Shown here in pieces: positions 11,971 through 25,120 of a stretch of DNA of 64,000 nucleotides. The stretch covers positions 186,001 through 250,000 of the forward strand of contig JAMKCH010056823.1 of assembly GCA_023653785.1 (NCBI GenBank). The letters run 5' to 3'. Source of the DNA: Ophioderma brevispina (Eukaryota > Echinodermata > Ophiuroidea > Amphilepidida > Ophiodermatidae). The notes below the pieces were generated by a model. It saw only the letters and a program-made list of their open reading frames with translations, was not told the DNA's origin and did no database searches. How positions within the stretch are numbered: position 1 is the stretch's first letter; every line of letters starts with the position of its first letter. Position numbers and translations under genes: made by a program.

Positions 11971-14324
11971 TATGGTTTCACACCAATAAATGCTGCTCCC
12001 ATTCGTTCCTGTACAAAAATGAGCGAGATGAAAAAGTCATTTTTCCTCAATGGAAAACATCTCAGGACATTAAAGCTAACATTTGCTTGTGAGATCATCA
12101 TATCTCCTAACCAATCAACATGAAAATTCGGGTAGTTATCCCCAAAATTTTAGGAGCGACCTGGACCGCCAAGACTAGCAGGCCCCGGGATTGGAGAGTC
12201 ACAGCACTCTTTCAGTCAGGTGTTACCTGTAAGAATACGGTAAAATTGGTTTGTCGGATCAAAATAACATATCAATGACAACTTTTTGATATTCCTACGA
12301 TTTTATACGTATATTGATAGCAACCATGATTTGCAACCCAGATTCGCATGTCTCTCCAGTTTTAAGGGTAACCTTAGGCGAGGGTGCACAAAAAAAAAAA
12401 ACACCTCATTTGCAGTGGGGGCTGGACTACCGGTGTCTCACGTTATTTACTGGTGTGAATCCTATAGAGATCTTCAGATTTGAATAATGCATTTATGTCT
12501 ACTTGAAACTCATTCACATTGTTGTGATCTATTTATGAGACATAATTTCTTTTTTTTTTAATTAAGTGAGAGCAAACAACAAAATAGTATGGTCCTAAAA
12601 TATCATATTCTGCCATCTACTTGAAGATTTTTCTTTAGATAGAGCTCACCAAAAAAACATTGGTTGTCAATTGCTTTTAAGAATATATCAGAAATAAAAT
12701 AACTTACTCTTTGACTCCTTATAGCACCTGGCTTTGAGAAGGAAAGGAGGGGCGGGCTTATTTTGGAGGGGGGTTGTACTCGGGGAGGGGTGGGTTACTC
12801 TGGGGGGCTCTGCTTGTAAGCATTACACACCAAAGTCCTATATAGGTGACAAACACTTTCAATTTAACTTGTTGTATCAAAATAGATTCACTTTCTGATA
12901 AAAGAAAGAAGAGCTGCCATCATTGGTGAAAAACCCGGCATTTGTACATCACAAACGTTGTCATGGCTTACCTTTATCCTTTATTGTGGATATTTAATCG
13001 GCTTAAAACATGCGCAAGCCAGCAGACTCTGATATTTGCACCTAGACTCGGTCATTTGACATTCGCTTAACAAACCGAAGCCAGCCTCCTCCTGATGTTT
13101 TACAGTCATTCACACTTACTTATCTGCCCTCTCGAAGCAGTTTCTCTTGCCGCTGACCCCCCCCCCCCCCCCCGCTCTGCATAACAAACACTGCCCAGGG
13201 GGACTGCTTTGGTATCACCAATGTTTTTGAAAAAAAGTTGACAGGATCAAATTGACTTACCGAGTTCAGGTGGAGGTCACAAACTTTTTGCGCTGTCTGC
13301 TTACACAGCTCGGATAGGTTTCACACACTAAATGCTGCTCCATTCGTTCTGTACAAAATGGGCGAGATGAAAACGTCATTTTCTCCTCAATGGAACATCT
13401 CAGACATAAAGCTACCATTCTGCTTGAAGATCATATTATCTCTACCCAATCAATCATGAAATGAGGGTAGTTATCCCCCAAATTTCGAGCGAGCGACTGC
13501 CCTGGACGCCAAGGACTAGCATGCACCGTGGATCCTGGAGGTCACAGCACCTTTTCAGTCAGGTGGTCCCTGTAAAGGAAGACGCGTTATCAAAAATTGG
13601 TGGTCGGTCAAAATACATTTCAATGCAACCTTTTTTTGTATTCTACAGATTTTATTACTTAATAGTGATAGCAACCATTGATTTGCAGACCCAGATCTCG
13701 CCCATTCTCTCAGTTTAAGGGTTGTTATATTAGGCGAGGGTCACACAAAAAAAAACACCTCATTTGCAGGGAGAGGCTGGGGTGATGGATCTTTTTTTTT
13801 TTTTAAACCCGGGCTTTCTACGTTATTTACTGGTGGGAATCATTATAGAGATTCTCGATTTGCTAAATTACTGCATTGCTTGTCTACTGAAACATCTGCA
13901 CATGTTGTGATCATTCATGAGAATTAATTTCTTTTTTTTTTTAATTAAGTGAGCAACAAAATAGTATGTCCTAAAATATCCATATTCTGCCATCTACTGA
14001 AGATGCTAGATAGCGCTCCCCAAAAAAACAGTGTTTTTCCATCTGCTTAAAATCTATAAGAAATAAAATAACTTACTCTTTGCTCCTTATAGCACGGGCC
14101 TGTGAGAAGGGAAAGGAGGGGGCGGGCTTATCTGGGAAGGGGGTTTACTCGGGGAGGGGGTTTTACTTGGGGGGCTGCTTGTAAGCAATCACACCAAAGT
14201 CCTTATTATAGCTGACAAACACTTTCAATTTAAATTGTATCAAAATAAGCTTCACTTTTGGATAAATAAATGAGCTGCCTTCATTGTTAAAACCCGGCAT
14301 TTACATCACAAAAGTTGTCATTGG

Positions 14325-14884
14325 ACCGATCCCTTAGGGCCTTAACTCCATCACCCCCCCCCCATTGGGAGGGATCCACTATGCCTCATGATATCCTGAT
14401 CAGCTCCGAGATATATACTGGTCATCGCTCCCCGCGCCAGCCTCTCGCACGACCTCTAGCGGCCCGCTGGCGTGTCTAGTTTCGTGGCTACAAAATTGGA
14501 TAATGCTCGTCCTTTCTCTCATGAACATTTTGAACCATCCGAGCCTGCCTCACAAGAGGCTCAACACCACGTTAGGTTACTGTTAAAAAAAACATCATTC
14601 ATCCCCCGAGCCTGACCCCATACCTCCCTGTCGTCTCTCACGCCTGATCTCCACCGGCTGTACATTTCTGTTTCGATCCTCACGATTCTTTTTCCCCGAC
14701 CTCCTATACGGCGTTTATCCTCGCCCTTCGGGTGGTGGAGCCATGTCACGTTACTGCGCTCCTTCACCAGTCTTCGTGTTCTTCGTTACCTTACTCCCCC
14801 CATTGGCCAGTACTCAAGAATAATTCTTTACAACCCCTCTGTTTTTCTCTAACTTAAAACTCATCCTTGTCTTTTCACAGACAG
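14325..14884. other. Foreign C-rich block interrupting a satellite unit
   Basis: This replaces about 95 bp of normal unit sequence with about 560 bp of pyrimidine-rich, non-repetitive sequence. Satellite homology stops after AAAAGTTGTCATTGG and resumes at GAATTTTGCACC. It has no terminal repeats, no target duplication and no coding signal. Most likely an unpolished long-read segment or rearrangement; a real insertion is possible. Confidence 0.6.
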
Positions 14885-15300
14885 CTGAATTTTGCACCTT
14901 AGACCGGTATTTACATTCGCTTAACAAACCAAGCCAGCCCTAGAGGTTGACAGCTCCATTCACACTTACCTTCTTGCCTCTCGGCGCAGTTCTCCTGCGC
15001 TGACCCCCCCCCCCGCTCTGCATAGACAACACTTAGACCAGGGGGACGCTTGGTATCACCCAATGTTTTGAAAACAGTGGACAAGATCAAATTTACTGAC
15101 CGAAGCAGGTGGGAGGCACGAACATTTTCGCTGTCTGCTATTACACAGCTCGTATAGGATTTCACACCACTAAATGCTGCGCCCATTCGTTCCTGTACAA
15201 AAATGGGCGAGATGAAAAAGTCATTTTCTCCTCAATGGGCGAGCATCTCAGACCTCAAAGCTAAACATCTGCCTTGAAGATCATAATCTCTACCCAATCA

Positions 15301-15762
15301 AAGTACAAGGAAAGTAGGCCTCCCTACATCCCCCAGCCCGTTGTCACTGGACATTCAGCTATTCTCGTCCTTCCCCGTCGTGCACCTAGGTCCACCGCTC
15401 CCCCTAATTGCTTCCTCTAGTTAATTCCCCTACTGTCGCAGACACTGGGACAGCGGCGTTGCTCTCATTTCCCGAGACAAAGCAAAACCGCTTCTTTACC
15501 AAAGTAAGCGGAGCATTCTTCCCCTACTTCCTGGCTTTTGAACTGTGACTCCCAGCAGACTATCCCCTCTTCCCCCGACCATTTTCTCTACCACCCTAGT
15601 GTCCGAACACGTGACGTCTCTTTTCGTGAGCACCTCTACACATCTTAAGACTTACCAAAGCCTTACCCACGAGGATAGGGAGGCACTAAGCGGGAGCAGA
15701 AGGGCGTACGGGAACAAGAAAGACGGGATTCTCCCGGAAGCCCCTTGGCGCCCTGTTTTGAT
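15301..15762. other. Second foreign C-rich block in the satellite
   Basis: Replaces about 115 bp of the next unit with about 460 bp of similar base composition. Homology stops at CTACCCAATCA and resumes at TCCTGTAAGGAATACGG. It shares no obvious sequence with the block at 14.3 kb but has the same C-rich, indel-like character. Confidence 0.55.
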
Positions 15763-18700
15763 TCCTGTAAGGAATACGGTTAAGAGTGGTTGGTCGGATC
15801 AAAATAAAATATCAATGACAACCTTTTTTTCGCACTCTTGAATGATGTTACGATAACTCACCTGATGTGCTAGAAGTAAGCATGTTGAGAGAAACCATGA
15901 TTTGAAACCAGATCTCGCCATTTATCTCAGTTTTAAGGGTTATATTAGGCGAGGGCAGTCACCAAAAAAAAAACACTCATTGCTAGCAGTGGGGGCTGGA
16001 CTTTACCGGTTTTCTCACGTATTTCGGTGGATCCATAGAGATTCAGATTTGTAAAAGTAATGCATTTCTTGTTACTTGGAAACCTCCTTCACAGGTGTGA
16101 TCATTATGAGAATAATTTCTTTTTTTTTTATAAAGTGAGCAACAAAATATATGTCCGAAATATCCATATTCTGCCATTATGAAGATTCTTAGATTAGCGC
16201 TCAACAAAACAACATGTTGTTTTTCCAATTGCTTTAAAGCATATATCAGAAAAAAATATACTTACTCTTTGCTCCTTATAGTCACCTGGCCTTTGAGAAG
16301 GGAACAGGAGGGGGGCTATTTGGGGAGGGGGTTTACCTCGGGGAGGGGTTTACTCTGGGGGGCTGCTTGTAAGCATTTATCACACCAAAGTCCTCTATTT
16401 ATAGCTGACAAAACACTGTCAATTTAACTTGTTACAAAATAGCTTCACTTTATGGATAAAAGAAGAGCTGGCATCATGGTTAACAAACCGGCATGGACAT
16501 CCACAAAAAAAGTTGTCATGGCGTACCTTTTATCCATTTATTGTGGATATTTTATTTAAATCGGCTTTAAAACATTGCGCAAGACAGACTGCTGAAGTTT
16601 GCACCTTAGACTCGGCCATTTTACATTCGCTTAACAAACCGAAGCCAGCCCAGAGTTTTTTACACCCCCATTCACACTTACCTTATCTTGCATCTCGAGC
16701 TAGTTATCCTGCGCTGACCCCCCCCCCCCCCCTCTGCATAACCAACAACTATAGAACCAGGGGGACGGCTTTAGCATCACCAATGTTTTGAAAAAAAAAG
16801 TTGACAAGATCAACATTGACTTACCGAAGTCAGGTGGAGGTCACGAACTGTTTTCGCTGTCTGCTATACACAGCTCGTATAGGTTTCACACCACTAAATG
16901 CTAGTCCTCCCATTTGTTCCGTACAAAATGGGCGAGATGAAAGTGGCATTTTCTCCTCAATGGAACATCTCAAGGACATTAAAGCTAACATTTCTGCTTG
17001 AAGATAATCATATATCTCCTACCCAATCAATCATGAAATTAGGGTAGTTATCACCAAAATTTTCGAGCGGACTGGACCGCCAAGACTAGCATGCACCGTG
17101 GTCCGTGGAGGGTCCCAGAACTTTTTCAGTCAGGTGTTCCATGCTAGAATCGGTTATTAAATTGGTTTGTCGGATCAAAATAACATTTCCATGACAACCT
17201 TTTTTGATATTCCTACCAGATTTTATACTTATATGGATAGCACCCATGATTTGCAACCCAGATCTCGCCCATTTCTTCAGTTTTAAGGGTTTATACTTAG
17301 GCGGGGTCACAAAAAAAAAACACCTCATTTGCAGTGGGGGGTGGGCTTACCGGTTTCTCACGTTAGTTTACTGGGGTGAATCCTATAGAGATCTCAGATT
17401 TGTAAATTAATGCATTTCTTGTCTATTGAACACGACTTAACCATGTTGTGTCATTCATGAGAATAATCTTTTTTTTTAATAAGTGAGCAACAAAATAGTA
17501 TGTTTTGCCCTAAAAAAAAATATCCAATATTAGGCTATCTACTGAAGATTCTTAGATACGCTCACCAAAAAACATTGTTTTCATTGCCTGCTTTAAAGCA
17601 GATATCAGAAATAAATAACTTACTCTTTGCTCCTTTATTAGACCTGGCCTTTGAGCAGGGAAAGGAGGGGGGCTATTCAGGGAAGGGGGTTTACTCGGGG
17701 AGGGGGTCTACTAGGGCGGGCCTGCTTGTAAGCATATCACACCAACGTCAGTTTGAGTGACAACACTTTCAATTAACTTTGTATTCAAATGAGCTTCACT
17801 TCTGGATAGTAAAGACAGAGCTGCCCATCATTGGTTAAAACCCGGCATGATGTACATCACAAAAGTTTGTCATGCTTACTCTTTGATCCAGTATTGTGGC
17901 TATTTAATCGGCTAAAACATTGAGCAAGCCAGACTGACGGAATTGTTGACACCTTAGACTCGGTCATTTTACATACGCTTAACAAACCGAAGCAAGCCTA
18001 GAGTGTTTTACAGTCCATTCACACTTACCGTATCTTGCCTCTCGAGCAGATTCTCCTGCGCGGACCCCCCCCCCCCCCCCCCCCGCTCTGATAGACAAAC
18101 AATAGACCAGGGGGGGACTGCTTTGGTATCCACCAATGTTTTGAAAACAAGGTTGACAAGATCAAATTGACTTACCGAAGGTCAGGTGGGGTGGAGGTCA
18201 AAAACTATTTTCGCTGTTGCTATACACAGCTGTATAGGATTTCAACCCACTAAATGCTGCTCCCATCGTTCCTGTACAAAATGGGCGCGATGAAAACGTC
18301 TTTCTCCTCAATGGAACATCTCAGACCTTAAAGCTAAATCTTGCTTGAGATCATCATACCACTATCATACCAATCAATCAGAATTCGGGTAGTTATCCCC
18401 AAAATTTTCGAGAGACTGGACCGCCAAGACTCGCCTGCACTGTGGATACTGGAGGTCACAGCACTCTTCAGTAGGTGTTCTGTAAGAATACGGTTTTTTT
18501 TGAAAATGGTTTGTCGGATACAAAAAAAAATATCAATGACAACCTTTTTTTTGATTCCTACAGATTTTATACTTAATATTGAACTTAGCAACCATGGATT
18601 TGCAAACCCAGGATCTCGCAAGTTATCTCAGTTTTAAGGGTTTAACTTAGGCGAGGGGTCCCAAAAAAAAAAACCAACCTCATTTGCAGTGGGGGCTGGA

Positions 18701-20070
18701 CCTTACCGGTTCCACGTTATTTACTGGTGTATCCTATTATAGAGATCTCAGATTTGTAAATAATGCCTTTTTGTCTACTTGAAACCTCCTTCACATGTTT
18801 GTGATCCTCAATGAGAATAATTCTTTTTTTTTAATTAAAGTGAGCAACAAAAATAGTATGTCCCTAAACTATCATATCTGCCATTATCTGCTGAAGATTT
18901 CTTAGATTGGCGGCTTCACCCAAAAAAAAACATTTGTTTTCCATTGCTTCAAAGCATATATCGAAATAAAATAACTACTCTTTGCTCCTTATAACGCCTG
19001 GCCTGTGAGAAGGGAAAGGAGGGGGCTTATTATGGGAGGGGGTTTAATAGGGGGAGGGGGGGTTTACTCTGGGGGGCTGCTTGTAAGAAATCACACCAAA
19101 GTACTATTATAAGCTGACAAACACTTTCAAGTTAACTGTATCAAAATAGCTTCACTGTCTGGATAAAAGAAGAGCTGTGCCATCATGGTTGTAAAACCCG
19201 GCATGTACATCAAACAGTTGTAATGGCTTACCTTTTATCCATTATTGTGGCATTTAATCGGCTAAAACATTTGCGCAAGCCAGACTGCCGAATTTTGCAC
19301 CTTACACTCGGTCATTTTACATCGCTTAACAAACCGAAGCCTGCCTAGAGTGTTTTACAGTTCCATTCACACTTACCTTATCTTGCCCCTCGAGCAGTTC
19401 TCTGCGATTGACCCCCCCCCCCCCCCCCCCCCGCTCTGGCATGACAAACTAGGCCAGGGGACTGCTTTGGTATCACCAAGTCTATTGAAAAAAGTTGACA
19501 GATCAAATGACTTACCGAAGTCGGTGGAGTCAGCGAAACTATTTCGCGGTCCGGCTATACCACAGCTCGTTTATAGGTTTCACACCAATAAATGCGCTTT
19601 TTTCCCCCATTCGTTCCTGTACAAAAATGGGCGCCGATTGACAAGTCATTTTCTCCTCAATGGAACATTCAGGACCTTAAAGATAACATTCTGCTTGAAC
19701 ATCATCTCACTACCCAAATCATCATAAATTAGGGTAGTATCCCCAAAATTTTCGAGCGACTGAAGCCAAGAACGAGCATGCACAGTGGATCCTGGAGGTC
19801 ACAGCACTCTTTCAGGCAGGTGTTCCCTGTAGAATACGGTTAAAATTTTGTCGGGATCAAAAGAAAATATTCACTGACAAAACTCTTTTTTGATATTCCT
19901 AAAGATTTTATAATTAATTTGATTAGCAACCATGATTGCAACCAGATCTCGCCATTTCTCTCAGTTTTAAGGGTATTACTTAGGTGAGGGTCACAAAAAA
20001 AAACACCTCATTGCAGAGTGGGGGCTGACTTACCGGGTGTCTACGTGATTCCTGGTGTGAATACTTATAG

Positions 20071-22540
20071 GGTTTACTGCCAACTGTTAAATCCGGGGGT
20101 GGGTTCGGTCAAGGGAGCATAACTTCAATAAGACTAGTGGGTCGACACAAATGAGGTGTCAAAATACGCGTAATATATAAACACCGCTTCCAATTTTACC
20201 CTGTATGTATAATGCGAATCTATCGCTTAACTCGAGTTCTTTAAAGTGACCCACATAGCATTGAAGTCCCTATCAACTAGATATGGAGGCGTCGGACCCA
20301 TTGTTAACAAATTATGTGTCCAACGGAGGCTAGGGAAAAACAAAGTGAGTTGTAAATTATATAAATGATTAAAATCGCATACGTCTGTGCCGCACATAAA
20401 ATGGGCTCCATTTTCTTGAAAATGTCATAAATAAAAAAGTCATCTCAATTTCTTTTTTTTACCAATATCATTACAGAGACACAATAGATATGTATAAACT
20501 TCAGCAAACCATAAGATAAAGATAATATAATGGCCCGGTACGCAGACCATTGTTTATAGCCAGGTGTTACCACCTCGACGATTCGGGTTGAGTAACAAAA
20601 TACCCGTACTCTTTCACAATAACTAAATTAGTTACATTTATAATATAGATCGTTGACACCATGACACTAAGAGTTTTCTTCTTGAAACACGCGGGTAAAA
20701 TTGAATAGAAATGAACTAAGAAATAAGTTACGGATTAGGTTCTGCAACAAACTTGGTAGTCAAAGTTGCCCAGCACATTCTCTCACGAGTTTGTTGCGTC
20801 TTCTTTCTTTTCGAATAAAAGATGAAAAATATGGTCAAAGCTAATTGAACACGCACTATAGAAGTTCAAGAATCGATTTATTTCTGAATGAGGATAAGTA
20901 TTTTGCTACGTCATGAAAAAACACTCAGTATAATTGGGAGACGGTGATAGATCTTTCAGCTGCAAGGACAATATAACCAAAAATTGGTCCTGTACATCAG
21001 ATAAAAAGGAATATTCTTTTTTTCCACGATACGGGTCGGTGTTGACTATCTTTAAAGTCATGGTCTGCTTGAAGTCATGTGCGGTCCATTGGTCAAGATA
21101 TGGGGGAAATGAAAAGTGAATGAAGTGATTATGTATTCATTTTTCAGAAAATGGCCAGTGTGATTTGTGGGAAAAGACGGTTATATGATTTAATAATTTC
21201 TTATGAATTACACGTGTTTTTTCCCCTCAGCACCTCGATGGGGACAACAAACATAGCATAGAAGGACATGCCCATAGTCTAAACATGAAGAAATTCAGCA
21301 CTGACAGTATATGTTACAACAGTCTCAAAAAAGAAAGTTGGCAAAGAGTCATTAGATCAGCGAAAGAGTAAAAGCTGAGGTGAAATTTTGGCCGTTAAAA
21401 ACATGAAAATAAGTTTGTTTTCTGAACGATAGATAGCTATTGTCATCATTAGATCGTGATTTGCGCCTTCTACCCCCAAGACGACCGGCCCCGCAAGGAC
21501 CGCAGCATACCCGCTACCTGGTGAATCTTACAATTATACCGAAACCCGGTATTCGCCATTTTGCTTAATAGTCAAACAATTCAAAAAATATTCCTATATT
21601 TCATTCTATAAGCTGAACCAACAATTTGCGTGGAAGAACTCGGCCTCAGACCTCGTTCTTCCACTTAAAAATGATGGCATCGCCTTGGTTTCAATTCGTC
21701 GTAAAGAGAGTACCTATATTCTCTAAATAGAGCCTAATAGCTTACTAGAGAGGGTCGGCTACATAAATTAAAGGAGACTTCACTTTAGAAAGTACCTTGT
21801 TAGCATTTACTTAACCTGAGTAAGAGTCGCATGAATAGATTAGCATGAATTGTTTCAGTAAAAAAAGCATAGCTCCTCTAAATTAACTCGCATTGCTTTG
21901 TAATACTGATTTTTATTTTCTATATTGATCGCTTCGATGAAAACAAAGTTTTGCTTTAGTTATTAGTTTAGTAGCATGACTTGAAATATGATGTCAAACA
22001 TTTGATTTATTTGATGTCAAGCCTTTGATTTATTTCATGACGTTTTTATAATATCATGCTATTATGGACTAGAAAATGTCACGTGTAGCAGTTCATCTTG
22101 ATCCAAATTACCAATTAAACTAAGTAAACTCATTCTCACCGGTTTTGAGGACAATCACGTTCCTTTAAATCGTCATTTATGTTGATTAAACACCAAAACA
22201 GAAAATCTTTGTCCAATCAGATTGTAGAGGAGGAACGGCAACGAAGCAGTACATAAGCAATTGGCATATGTATCAATAAGTTTTTCAAATAACCTACATA
22301 TGTCGATTTACGTTCAGGAAATTTACGTGTGTCGATTTTATGTAAATAAGACCGCTTATGTCAGCTATTGGACGAAAAATTACATATGCCAATTTCAAGA
22401 AAGGAAATGCCAATTACTCGGTGTATGACAGCAACGGTACTTTAATCACTGAAATGGAATTGTCCATGAGCCGAGCAAATTTTGAAAGGGGAAAAAACTA
22501 CACTTTTTATGCAGCATCAGTATACCATGGCCTACATAAA
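20071..22540. other. Single-copy-looking DNA between satellite and palindrome
   Basis: The least repetitive stretch of the first half. It holds several short ORFs (20934-21119, 22358-22549) and one possible 3' exon (next entry). No domain is recognisable. Confidence 0.4.
21231..21371 (+). CDS. Possible terminal exon of an unknown gene
   Basis: A pyrimidine tract ending in TTTTTTCCCCTCAG gives a good 3' splice acceptor. It is followed by 46 open codons (HLDGDNKHSIEGHAHSLNMK at the start, ESWQRVIRSAKE at the end) and then TAA; the other two frames stop within about 10-11 codons. The peptide is hydrophilic. I do not recognise it. No upstream exon or nearby AATAAA is evident, and a 46-codon open run is not rare by chance, so this is only a candidate. 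Confidence 0.22.
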   Translation, partial: HLDGDNKHSIEGHAHSLNMKKFSTDSICYNSLKKESWQRVIRSAKE

Positions 22541-23302
22541 AATGCATGATAGCATTTCTGGATTGTAGCTATAGCCAGGTAGGAGGTAACCAAGGTTTAC
22601 ACAGGGGTCAAATTTTAAAATGATCCAGCCATGTTGAAAAGTATACCACATTATTTGTCTGATCATAAGGATTCCAAAAAGGTATAGTTTGTATTAACTA
22701 CAGCCTAAAGTTTTGAAGTTATAGGCTAAAAACAGCAAAAATCAATAAAAAGGGTCATTTTCAGTTGTACAGGGGTCAAATTCAAAGTTGCTCTGATTTG
22801 GATAAAATATGGTGCATATTATTGGTGGAGCTCATAGGATTAAAATAAGGAATAGTTTTGAGTGTCTAAAATGCTTAGTTACCAATGTAGGTGGCAACAA
22901 AGGTCTACGTCCATTGTATTAAATGGGGCTTGACCTTGTTTCCCCCCTACTTTGGTAACTAAGCATTTGAGACACTCAAAACTATTCCTTATTTGAATCC
23001 TATGACCTCCACCAAAAATCTGCACCATTTTGCATCCAAATCGGCGCAACTTTAAAATTTTGACCCCTGTACAAATGAAATTTAACCTTTTGACCTGTTT
23101 TTGCTGTTTTTAACCTTAACTCCGAAACTTTGGGTTGTAGATAGTACAAACTATACCTTTTTGGAATCCTTATGGTTGGACAAATGATGTGGCATACTTT
23201 TCAACATGGCCGGGTCATTTTAAAATTTTGACCCCTGTGTAATCCTTAATTGTCCCCCATCTGGTTATAGCTACCATTCCAGAGATGCTATCATGCATTT
23301 TT
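22538..23302. mobile_element. 760-bp foldback (palindromic) element
   Basis: The two halves are imperfect reverse complements over about 370 bp each, meeting near 22920. The ends read AAAAATGCATGATAGCAT on the left and the mirror ATGCTATCATGCATTTTT on the right. Inner landmarks are GGAATAGTTTTGAGTGTCT and its mirror AGACACTCAAAACTATTCC. No ORF. A related right half lies at 25207-25640. Confidence 0.88.
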
Positions 23303-24757
23303 GTGTAGAGGATAGTGTACTGAGGCTGAATATTAAGTATCGTTTTTTCCCCTTTCAGGATACCAATTTGGCAAAAAATTCCTGATGGCTTAAGAACTAG
23401 AATTCCCCTTGGCTAAAAGTGCCCAGTAAATTCGGATTGGTCCGATTTGTATTGGTTATCAAATGGGTATCAAAATGCCTTTGTCCCGAGTGTTAACATT
23501 TTGTTGGGACAGTCTGTATATATTCCTAGATTGAGTCATAGGAGAAAAATTTAATAATTCATTACTGAGGTTATAATGAGCAAACTGCAAACAATAGATA
23601 ACGTTAGAGGAAAAAGAATTTCGCCCTAACGTCGAATTCTGTGCATAACAAAAGGGAATATTGCCCTACGTCCTAACGTAGGATATATACACACACTGGC
23701 TAAAAGTATTGCAGCATGCTGAAAACGAAATTTTTAATCACCAATTGATTTCAAATTATACCACGGATTCTTGACCACACAATACGTATTAAATTCCAGC
23801 GATATGTTTATCTCACAATAAACGTTCGCTTAGCTTAAAATCACGCTAAACACCCTTTTGGAATACGGGCCGTTATATGTAATCAGATAGAACTTGAAGG
23901 AAGCATCAAAGTGAGTACTAAAGCAATTTTATTGCTAAAAATAAACCAGGGTATCTAGTTGAAGAATTCGCCGGGTGCCACCTTGGCAACCATGGGCAAT
24001 TTGAGTTATTGAGGTCACAGGTAACTTAAGGGGATTAAATTTCTAAAATGCTTCAATGAAGTTAAGAAAAGTCACAAATTGTTCCTCAAATCCAAAGGAG
24101 TAAAAAAGTCAATGGTCATGTATCTGTAGGATGCTCATGGTGTAGGTCAAAATAGGTCAAAGTATAAGAACTCTTTTGTACAAGGATGACATTTTTAAAA
24201 TGCTTCCATTTAATAAGAACGGCCTCATTACATTCATCTTGAAAAAAAAATGATTAAAAGAGGTATGGTTTGCTATATCCACAGCGTACATATTTAATGC
24301 TAAGACGTAAATATGGTTCAAGGCCACATAAACAATAGGATTGTTTAAGTTTCAGCCATTTTTATACACCTTAGATACACTTAGCAAACTATAGTAATAC
24401 AGTTACAAGGTCTATAACACATACTTATTAGTGCGTAACCTCACGCCCATACTGTGTTGTCTTCAATGAGGCCGCCTCTCTACTGCAAATGGACAATATG
24501 TGAGAAGTCATTCAAGATCAGCAATCTATTATTTACATTAAGACTCGTCTAACCAGGGTTATTGTTGTTTGACCCTCCCCCCCCCCCCCCGAGTTTTTCT
24601 CCCGTGGAATAAAACAATCACAAAAAAAACACGCGCAATTGTGTCGCAATATAAGATAATCGTTTTTACATCCATTGCGAACATTTTTGCGAACAAAAAT
24701 CGGACTCACCTCCTTACCCGTGAGTAGGGTAAGCCACCAATGAGGTGACATGTGACG
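23303..24757. other. Intergenic DNA with repeat traces
   Basis: Contains TTGGGACAGTCTGTATA (about 23504-23520), matching the right end of the element at 30037-31460. It also has a TTCGCCCTAACGT/ACAAAAGGGAAT phrase (about 23615-23690) related to 39.4-39.53 kb, and a poly-C tract at 24577-24590. No gene is seen. Confidence 0.45.
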
Positions 24758-24782
24758 TCAACGCCGGGCAACGAACAAAACA

Positions 24783-24963
24783 CTGCCCGGTGTGAAAGCA
24801 GATATAGTCCGGCAGGATTCATAGTCCGGGGCTCCATAGACGATAACGGAATAAAGCGTGAAACTAATGTTACGTGAAGAGTCAACTGAATCGATTGCCC
24901 TATTGTTCACCATTGTTCCCGGACTATGAGTACGCCGGACAATAATTACTTCTACACCGGCAG
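24783..24963. repeat. 180-bp inverted repeat
   Basis: Left arm ACTGCCCGGTGTGAA...GTCCGGCAGGATTCATAGTC is mirrored by the right arm GACTATGAGTACGCCGGAC...CTACACCGGCAGT. Arms are about 48 bp and the loop about 85 bp. GC-rich relative to its surroundings. Probably a small MITE; no target duplication was identified. Confidence 0.65.
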
Positions 24964-25120
24964 TATGCGTGAGCATCTGCAGGGCTTGTGCTTTTAAAAT
25001 TCGCGCTCAATCAGGCGTGAGAAGGCTATTGAATGCTGTAACTGTATGGGCATATTCTTCGCACCTATGTCAGTAGACCAAGTGCTAACCCGTGTTTGTA
25101 AACATTGATTTCACCTCATC

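Larger units (their letters stand above)
11971..20070. repeat. 1.34-kb satellite, about 5.4 tandem copies
   Basis: Landmarks recur in register: the motif around TTTCACACCACTAAATGCTG at about 11971, 13315, 15154, 16879, 18233 and 19572. Each unit also has GGGCGAGATGAAAA, a CACAAAAAAAAACACCTCATT poly-A, a G-rich block (GGGAGGGGGTTTACTCGGGG type) and a poly-C tract followed by GCTCTGCATA. Regular units are 1.34-1.35 kb. The units starting at 13315 and 15154 are longer because unrelated C-rich blocks replace part of each. Copies differ mostly by single-base indels, and short ORFs in them are not conserved between copies. I do not recognise the unit and see no protein or RNA gene in it. G and C tracts fall on opposite strands, so both strands carry G-rich runs. 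Confidence 0.93.

Noticed and set aside
13461..19727. Short ORFs inside the 1.34-kb satellite as genes
   Set aside because: None is conserved in more than one unit.
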